Source: Clostridia bacterium
GTDB lineage: Bacteria; Bacillota_A; Clostridia; Christensenellales; UBA1242
Direction of reading: 5' to 3'
Assembly: GCA_017466005.1 (NCBI GenBank)
Contig: JAFTUZ010000145.1
Location: forward strand, 1-5,089
DNA length: 5,089 nucleotides
Of this stretch, positions 1 through 3,385 are shown one piece after another. Position numbers and translations under genes: made by a program. The number at the start of each line of letters is the position of its first letter. The stretch's first letter is position 1. The notes below the pieces were generated by a model, which did no database searches, was not told the DNA's origin, and worked only from the letters and a program-made list of their open reading frames with translations.

Positions 1-798
1 AAAACCTAATTTTTCAACGACATCTCTATTTTGTGATTGGTCTTGTATAAAATACATTATGTTTGTAGAATTTATAATTTTAGGTAAAACATTAAATGTA
101 CTATTAAGCTTTTCATTTAAAACACTTTCTTTAGTTAAATTTAATACAATATTTTCTGCAATTTTAATGTTTGCAAAATTAACAAGATTCTTTATTTCAT
201 TTACAATTATTTGTATAAAATCAGCGTCTGAAGAATCTTCTGTTGTAGTCTTTTTTGCATTTTCATAATCTTCATAACAAGCATCTATAAATTTATTAAA
301 TTTTTCTAAATCAAATTCCATACCCAAATTAGTTGCCATAAATAAAGGACTTTCGCTTAAATCTGTTTTAGTTTCATAAGTACAACATCCACAATATTGA
401 CCTAATAGCCATTGTTTCAAAGCACGACCATTAGTTTCATATTCCATTTCGTTTTTTGTTTTGGATTCTAAATTTTTCAAAATTTTCATTGCATCTACAA
501 TATATTTAGAAGTTAATTCATCTGCATTTTCTGCCACATACATTTCATGAGCACCTATATTTTTTACAAATGGGTTTTTAATTATATTTGTATCATTATA
601 CAAACATAATTCTATTGGTAAACTTTCTATATTAGAAAAAAGTAAAGGTGAATCATTAAATTCTTCTTCAGATTCAAGATTATTTTTTTCTAGCCAATAT
701 TTTTGCTTGAAATATTGGAACACTTCATCACTTCTTGCCTCATCAATTATATTATTTTCGTAAGCATTATTATAATCGCCTAAAATAACACCTGCCAT
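1..798 (-). CDS. Unrecognised protein, N-terminal 266 residues (runs off window)
   Basis: An open frame of 266 codons without a stop runs from ATG at 798-796 to the left edge, so the C-terminus is missing. The start is well supported: AGGGAGG at 810-804 lies five bases upstream and a strong promoter precedes it. I do not recognise the family. The visible part is hydrophilic, with no signal peptide or membrane segment, so it is probably cytoplasmic. It begins MAGVILGDYNNAYENN, has an acidic stretch around residues 38-50, and carries a cysteine cluster C-G-C-C at residues 136-139 after the segment GRALKQWLLGQY. A Thr/Ser/Asp/Glu-rich linker at about 184-193 precedes a more helical Ile/Asn/Lys-rich part. 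The cysteines could bind metal or form a disulfide, but too few ligands are visible to say. It is divergent from a small Xre regulator, an arrangement common in phage-derived and accessory modules. Hand counts on sample lines suggest lower G+C than the ppx-like gene. The reading frame is secure; the function is unknown. Confidence 0.85.
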   Translation of the reverse strand, partial: MAGVILGDYNNAYENNIIDEARSDEVFQYFKQKYWLEKNNLESEEEFNDSPLLFSNIESLPIELCLYNDTNIIKNPFVKNIGAHEMYVAENADELTSKYIVDAMKILKNLESKTKNEMEYETNGRALKQWLLGQYCGCCTYETKTDLSESPLFMATNLGMEFDLEKFNKFIDACYEDYENAKKTTTEDSSDADFIQIIVNEIKNLVNFANIKIAENIVLNLTKESVLNEKLNSTFNVLPKIINSTNIMYFIQDQSQNRDVVEKLGF

Positions 799-826
799 AT
801 TAGCCTCCCTAAAATTGATTTATAAA

Positions 827-855
827 AGTATAACATAAGCAATAAAAATTGTCAA
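827..855 (-). promoter_or_regulatory. Strong SigA-type promoter for the unknown gene
   Basis: On the minus strand, TTGACA (855-850) is followed after exactly 17 bases by TATACT (832-827). A TGT immediately before the -10 (835-833) makes it an extended -10. Transcription should start near 820, leaving a leader of about 22 bases that contains the Shine-Dalgarno at 810-804. The -35 hexamer matches the SigA consensus 6/6 and the -10 matches 5/6. Confidence 0.85.
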
Positions 856-856
856 T
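848..856. promoter_or_regulatory. Candidate operator ATTGTCAAT in the divergent spacer
   Basis: ATTG-T-CAAT is a perfect inverted repeat centred on 852, lying within a looser AAATT-N6-AATTT symmetry (846-861). It covers the -35 box of the minus-strand promoter and also the best -35 candidate on the plus strand. A dimeric Xre-type regulator encoded alongside could bind here and repress one or both genes. The repeat is short and the region is A+T-rich, so chance symmetry is quite possible. Confidence 0.3.
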
Positions 857-878
857 AATTTACTTTTTTTAATAAATT
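849..878 (+). promoter_or_regulatory. Possible promoter for the Xre-type gene
   Basis: TTGTCA at 849-854 (5/6 match to the -35 consensus) is followed after 18 bases by TAAATT at 873-878 (4/6 match to the -10). This would place the transcript start near 885 and give a leader of about 30 bases. It overlaps the opposing promoter of the unknown gene, so the two would compete for polymerase. It is weaker than the other promoters in this window. Confidence 0.35.
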
Positions 879-916
879 CGCTTTACTTTATTAAAAATAT
901 TTATTACTATTATAAT

Positions 917-1144
917 ATGAAAGAATTTGATATTATTTTATTATGCGAAAGAATTAAAGAATTAAGAAAAGAAGCTGGTTTAATCCAAATTGAACTTGCT
1001 GAAGAATTGGGTATGAAACAAAACACAATTTCCCAATATGAATCTGGTACATATTGCCCAAGTGTAGATGTTGTTTTTAAACTTTGTATTGCATTAAGAA
1101 CAACATCTGATTATCTACTTGGTTTAGATGAAATAATAATGTAG
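917..1144 (+). CDS. Small Xre/Cro-type HTH transcriptional regulator
   Basis: This 75-residue protein is essentially one HTH_3 (Xre/Cro/cI) DNA-binding domain. Helix 1 covers about residues 10-19 (CERIKELRKE). The turn-helix-turn is about 22-44, with IQIELAEELGM as the second helix and KQNTISQYESG as the recognition helix and its cap. The usual family signatures follow: P48-S at the start of helix 4, and D65-YLLGL at the end. There is no extra sensor or oligomerisation domain. It probably binds DNA as a dimer and represses nearby promoters, most likely the divergent gene at 798-1. No Shine-Dalgarno is visible before the ATG, and a TATAAT hexamer abuts it, so translation may be weak or the transcript may start elsewhere. 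No better in-frame start exists without losing helix 1. The family call is firm; the target and biological role are inferred from position only. Confidence 0.9.
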   Translation: MKEFDIILLCERIKELRKEAGLIQIELAEELGMKQNTISQYESGTYCPSVDVVFKLCIALRTTSDYLLGLDEIIM

Positions 1145-1163
1145 TAAATGCTACATATTTTTT
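1139..1163 (+). terminator. Weak hairpin plus T-run overlapping the Xre stop codon
   Basis: ATGTAG (1139-1144) and CTACAT (1151-1156) form a 6-bp stem with a 6-base loop, followed shortly by a run of T (1158-1163). The left arm contains the stop codon TAG. It could assist termination or protect the 3' end, but the stem is short and a stronger terminator follows immediately. Confidence 0.3.
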
Positions 1164-1171
1164 AATATAAA

Positions 1172-1200
1172 AAAATCCACAATTTTTGTGGATTTTATTT
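1172..1200. terminator. Bidirectional intrinsic terminator between Xre gene and ppx-like gene
   Basis: AATCCACAA (1174-1182) pairs perfectly with TTGTGGATT (1186-1194) around a TTT loop, and two flanking A-T pairs extend the stem to 1172-1196. On the plus strand a T-rich tail follows (to 1200 and beyond) and would end the Xre transcript. On the minus strand the A-run at 1169-1175 reads as a U-tract and would end the ferredoxin/ppx-like operon, whose stop codon (1202-1200) lies only four bases upstream. Confidence 0.88.
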
Positions 1201-2792
1201 TATAATAACTCTAAAGTTTTTCCAAATACTTTCTTAAAGTCAGCACCTGCTTCAGATGTTATTTTTAATTCAAAACTTATATCTGTGTTTGTAACTGTTT
1301 TCATAATTACAGAGTCACCTAGCACATCACAAATAATGTCGGTAACATTACCTTGCTCTGCACAATCTAAACTTGCAGCAATGCGAACTATTACAGATAA
1401 GCGTTTAACAGCCTGAAAGTCCTCATCATCTACAATATCTTTAAACTTAACCCATTCGTTTAAAGCAAATTCTTCACTATATTGGCTTTGTGCAATAAAT
1501 GCAGCAACAATTAAATCTCTGTGTGATGCACCATAAATTTGCGAATTTAAAATAATATGTAAAGCATCTTTTCTTGTTGGTTGAAATCTAATTCTGGCAC
1601 CACTATTATACATAAAACAAGCAATTTTAAGTGGTTTTATAAAATATCTAGGCAATCTGTGCATAACACGTAATTGCTTAAATAATAATGTTGCAAGTTC
1701 AAAAATATGTTGTCCGTTAGATTGATTAGGTTGATAATATTTTTGATTTGTAAGTAAACTATAACCAAGTAAATCTTGAATAGGTTTCTCGGTTGTCATT
1801 GGCACACAGTGATTAAACAACACACCGGTACTAATGTCTGATGCAGAAATTACCAATCTTTCAATATTAAAATACTTAACAGCACCGTGTATCATTGCTA
1901 AACCACTTGCAATACTTCCTGCAGAAGTTTGTGATACACCTTTTATTCTTGCATCTTTATCTATTTTTAAACCTTTAATGGCTTTATACACATTTTCAAT
2001 GTCGTTTAAATGCATAACATAGTTATGTGCTAAATCTAATGGATACTTTCTACCTTTTCTGCTAATTTTTCCCATACTTAAGAAAAATTCACCAACACCA
2101 ACAAATTGTAGGTCTTCAACCTCTAAATCTTTTACCCAACTTTGTGCTTCCCATTGATTTTGTATAAATTCCTCTATAATATCACATTGCTTTTCAAAGT
2201 TGCTTTCCCCTTCCATAAAAAGTTTTTTAAGGGTATTAGCACCAAACTGAATTGTTACCTGACCTAATATTGTTCTTCTTGCATAGGCAATTAAACGTGT
2301 TTGTTCTTGCTCTATATCAATTATCACACCTTTAGCAACATCTACCGAATTTACCACACCACTATAAATTGCATTAACTTCTTCATCATCGCTAAGCAAG
2401 TGAAATTTAAATCCAGAAGCAAGTTCCATTTCATCTAAAAAACCATAGTGGTTTTTAGCCGAACGAATGGTATGAGTTGCGTAAGCAATACTTTTGCAAA
2501 TTTTTAACGAATCGCAAAGTTTTCTGTACATTCTAATAGTTTCTCTACACTCTGCAATTTGGTTAGGTTTTATTACACCATCTCTTTCAATATCTGCATA
2601 AATGTGTAAAGGTTCAACATACTCATCAAACACTTCATAAGATGTGCCATTGGTAGCAGCCCATGCCAAAACTAATTTAGCACTATGCGGACTTATTTCT
2701 ACCAAAGCAATTTTTTCCTTATCAAAAACAGGTTGCTTTGTTATATTTAACTCTTTAACTTCATTACTTGAAAAATCTTTATTCACAGCCAT
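1200..2792 (-). CDS. Divergent Ppx/GppA-fold protein, probably catalytically altered
   Basis: This 530-residue protein has the layout of the Ppx/GppA family (exopolyphosphatase / guanosine pentaphosphate phosphohydrolase): an actin-like two-lobed N-terminal part (about 25-330) and a helical HD-like C-terminal part (about 360-530). Recognisable family segments are YATHTIR (104-110), LLSDDEE (132-138, keeping the glutamate pair that holds the catalytic Glu in E. coli Ppx), IIDIEQEQT (157-165) and SDISTGVL (318-325). The key loops are degraded. The usual D-x-G-S-N-S becomes E32-I-S-P-H-S37. The usual D-I-G-G-G-S-T becomes D159-I-E-Q-E-Q-T165, with all three glycines lost. The LHDIG-type motif becomes M394-Y-N-S-G398. 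The fold should therefore be kept, but normal phosphate binding and hydrolysis look doubtful. The start overlaps the ferredoxin stop as TAATG, with AAGGA at 2800-2796 as its ribosome site. Alternatives are hydrolysis with a relaxed loop, or a role as a ligand sensor or scaffold. Family assignment is strong; inactivity is inferred. Confidence 0.85.
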   Translation of the reverse strand: MAVNKDFSSNEVKELNITKQPVFDKEKIALVEISPHSAKLVLAWAATNGTSYEVFDEYVEPLHIYADIERDGVIKPNQIAECRETIRMYRKLCDSLKICKSIAYATHTIRSAKNHYGFLDEMELASGFKFHLLSDDEEVNAIYSGVVNSVDVAKGVIIDIEQEQTRLIAYARRTILGQVTIQFGANTLKKLFMEGESNFEKQCDIIEEFIQNQWEAQSWVKDLEVEDLQFVGVGEFFLSMGKISRKGRKYPLDLAHNYVMHLNDIENVYKAIKGLKIDKDARIKGVSQTSAGSIASGLAMIHGAVKYFNIERLVISASDISTGVLFNHCVPMTTEKPIQDLLGYSLLTNQKYYQPNQSNGQHIFELATLLFKQLRVMHRLPRYFIKPLKIACFMYNSGARIRFQPTRKDALHIILNSQIYGASHRDLIVAAFIAQSQYSEEFALNEWVKFKDIVDDEDFQAVKRLSVIVRIAASLDCAEQGNVTDIICDVLGDSVIMKTVTNTDISFELKITSEAGADFKKVFGKTLELL

Positions 2793-2968
2793 TATTCCTT
2801 TTTCTCAATAGTAATTGCAGACACTGGGCAAACGCTTTCACAAGTTAAACATTTAATGCAAATATTTGGGTCTATTTTCGCTTGTCCGTTTTCATCAAGG
2901 CTAATTGCACCTACAGGGCAACAACCTACGCAAGCCCCACAACCAATACATTTTTCTTTGTCTACCAT
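2792..2968 (-). CDS. 2[4Fe-4S] ferredoxin, bacterial (clostridial) type
   Basis: This 58-residue protein carries two four-cysteine cluster motifs. The first is C7-x2-C10-x2-C13-x3-C17-P, with an extra Cys at 16; the second is C37-x2-C40-x2-C43-x3-C47-P. Each should bind a [4Fe-4S] cluster, and by the usual pattern the last Cys of each motif serves the cluster formed mainly by the other. It is a soluble low-potential one-electron carrier of the length typical for clostridial ferredoxins. The start ATG (2968-2966) is chosen from a strong Shine-Dalgarno (AAGGAGGG, 2984-2977) and a short leader from a consensus promoter. The stop TAA overlaps the ATG of the downstream ppx-like gene by one base, so the two are probably translationally coupled. 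Its redox partner cannot be seen from sequence. The coupling suggests it serves, or is co-produced with, the Ppx-fold protein, but it may equally be a general ferredoxin that happens to lead the operon. Confidence 0.95.
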   Translation of the reverse strand: MVDKEKCIGCGACVGCCPVGAISLDENGQAKIDPNICIKCLTCESVCPVSAITIEKKE

Positions 2969-2994
2969 AATAATTTCCCTCCTTTATTTTGAGC

Positions 2995-3023
2995 AATATA
3001 ACACAGTTATTGGCTTTTGTCAA
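2995..3023 (-). promoter_or_regulatory. Strong promoter of the ferredoxin / ppx-like operon
   Basis: On the minus strand, TTGACA (3023-3018) and TATATT (3000-2995) are separated by exactly 17 bases. TGT directly before the -10 (3003-3001) gives an extended -10. Transcription should begin near 2988, immediately ahead of the Shine-Dalgarno at 2984-2977, leaving a leader of only about 20 bases with no room for a riboswitch. Both hexamers match well (6/6 and 5/6). Confidence 0.87.
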
Positions 3024-3030
3024 CACAGTT
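3000..3030 (-). repeat. Direct repeat AACTGTGTT, 22 bp apart, across the ferredoxin promoter
   Basis: Read on the minus strand, AACTGTGTT occurs at 3030-3022 and again at 3008-3000. The copies are offset by 22 bases, or about two helical turns. The first overlaps the start of the -35 box and the second overlaps the extended -10. Spacing on one DNA face at these positions would suit a repressor. Part of the match is forced by promoter bases (TG and TT), so the evidence is modest. Confidence 0.35.
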
Positions 3031-3092
3031 TTATAAAATTTCTTTTTAAAATCTTTTTTATTAAAAATTAGAACGAAATTTAACTTTTTTAC

Positions 3093-3121
3093 TTGACACA
3101 CACCATTCTTTGTGCTATAAT
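3093..3121 (+). promoter_or_regulatory. Fully consensus promoter of the tRNA-Leu gene
   Basis: TTGACA (3093-3098) and TATAAT (3116-3121) are perfect SigA hexamers with a 17-base spacer, and TGC before the -10 (3113-3115) extends it. The 50 bases upstream (about 3040-3092) are A/T tracts that could act as an UP element. The start is expected near 3128, about 20 bases before the mature tRNA 5' end, so RNase P must trim a short leader. It is divergent from the ferredoxin promoter. Confidence 0.92.
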
Positions 3122-3146
3122 AAACGAGCATATCTAGCAAATTTAT

Positions 3147-3234
3147 GCGGTCATGGTGGAATTGGTAGTCACGCAAGACTAAGGATCTTGTGGGTTTAAA
3201 GCCCGTGGAAGTTCGAGTCTTCTTGGCCGCACCA
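3147..3234 (+). tRNA. tRNA-Leu (anticodon AAG), class II, CCA encoded
   Basis: An 88-nt class II tRNA folds cleanly. The acceptor stem is GCGGTCA (3147-3153) with TGGCCGC (3224-3230), containing one G-T pair. The D stem is GTG (3156-3158) with CAC (3170-3172), with GG at 3164-3165 in the loop. The anticodon stem is CAAGA (3174-3178) with TCTTG (3186-3190) around the loop CTAAGGA, so the anticodon is AAG at 3181-3183. The variable arm spans 3191-3206 with GGG/CCC pairing. The T stem is GGAAG (3207-3211) with CTTCT (3219-3223) around TTCGAGT. The discriminator is A3231 and the CCA tail (3232-3234) is in the DNA. The long variable arm, the A discriminator and the anticodon together identify leucine. 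It reads CUU directly, and CUC/CUA too if A34 is deaminated to inosine. Most bacteria use GAG here, so the wobble A is notable. Confidence 0.95.
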
Positions 3235-3243
3235 AATTAACGC

Positions 3244-3266
3244 AAGATTAATTGCAAACAAATCTT
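3244..3266 (+). other. Small inverted repeat just 3' of the tRNA
   Basis: AAGATT (3244-3249) and AATCTT (3261-3266) could form a 6-bp stem with an 11-base loop in the tRNA trailer. It is A-U rich and weak. It may help separate the tRNA from the terminator hairpin during 3'-end trimming, or it may be chance. Confidence 0.2.
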
Positions 3267-3278
3267 CAAAAAAACATT

Positions 3279-3304
3279 AAAGCCCTACAAAATGGGGCTT
3301 TTTT
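3279..3304 (+). terminator. Intrinsic terminator of the tRNA-Leu transcript
   Basis: AAAGCCC (3279-3285) pairs with GGGCTTT (3295-3301), with a possible extra T-G pair closing the loop, followed by a T-rich tail (3299-3309). This ends the monocistronic tRNA transcript. On the minus strand the same hairpin is followed, after AATG, by seven U residues (from A3274-A3268), so it may also stop transcripts from the PAS gene at 3386. Confidence 0.88.
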
Positions 3305-3328
3305 GTTTTGTATTTTTAACAAAAAAAT

Positions 3329-3361
3329 TTTGTAATTAATTTGTAATAATTTTGCTATTTT
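3329..3361. repeat. Three imperfect 11-bp tandem repeats (TTTGTAAT-type)
   Basis: TTTGTAATTAA (3329-3339), TTTGTAATAAT (3340-3350) and TTTGCTATTTT (3351-3361) follow each other at an exact 11-base period. On the minus strand the first two read TTACA spaced 11 bases apart. An 11-bp period is one helical turn, as in tandem sites of OmpR/PhoB-type winged-helix proteins. The stretch lies between the 3' ends of the tRNA unit and the PAS gene, where no promoter is evident, and it is A+T-rich, so it may have no function. Confidence 0.35.
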
Positions 3362-3385
3362 ACTCAATTTAAAACTTACTTAAAA

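Noticed and set aside
59..268. 69-codon plus-strand frame at the left end
   Set aside because: Antisense to the unknown minus-strand gene, which has a strong promoter and Shine-Dalgarno. The Phe/Ile/Leu-rich translation is what antisense of Lys/Asn/Glu-rich coding DNA produces.
871..892. Inverted repeat AATAAA-N10-TTTATT in the divergent spacer
   Set aside because: Low-complexity A/T symmetry of this size is expected by chance here, and it does not align with a good promoter element.
1186..2022. Plus-strand open frames of 76 and 62 codons inside the ppx-like gene
   Set aside because: They are antisense to a conserved family protein; the first also starts within the terminator hairpin. No ribosome site or recognisable motif.
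2901..3176. 91-codon minus-strand frame overlapping the ferredoxin and the tRNA promoter
   Set aside because: It is out of frame with the ferredoxin, begins inside the tRNA gene, crosses two consensus promoters and has no ribosome site. The ferredoxin frame explains this DNA.
3171..3247. Direct repeat ACGCAAGA inside the tRNA (3171-3178) and just after it (3240-3247), as a possible integration scar
   Set aside because: Integrases at tRNA genes normally duplicate the 3' end or T-arm region, not the D/anticodon stem junction. Eight bases with no integrase nearby is insufficient.
3319..3333. ACAAAA-AAA-TTTTGT as a terminator for the PAS gene
   Set aside because: Almost all A-U pairs with a three-base loop and no proper U-tail. 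The G+C-containing hairpin at 3279-3301 is a better minus-strand terminator candidate.
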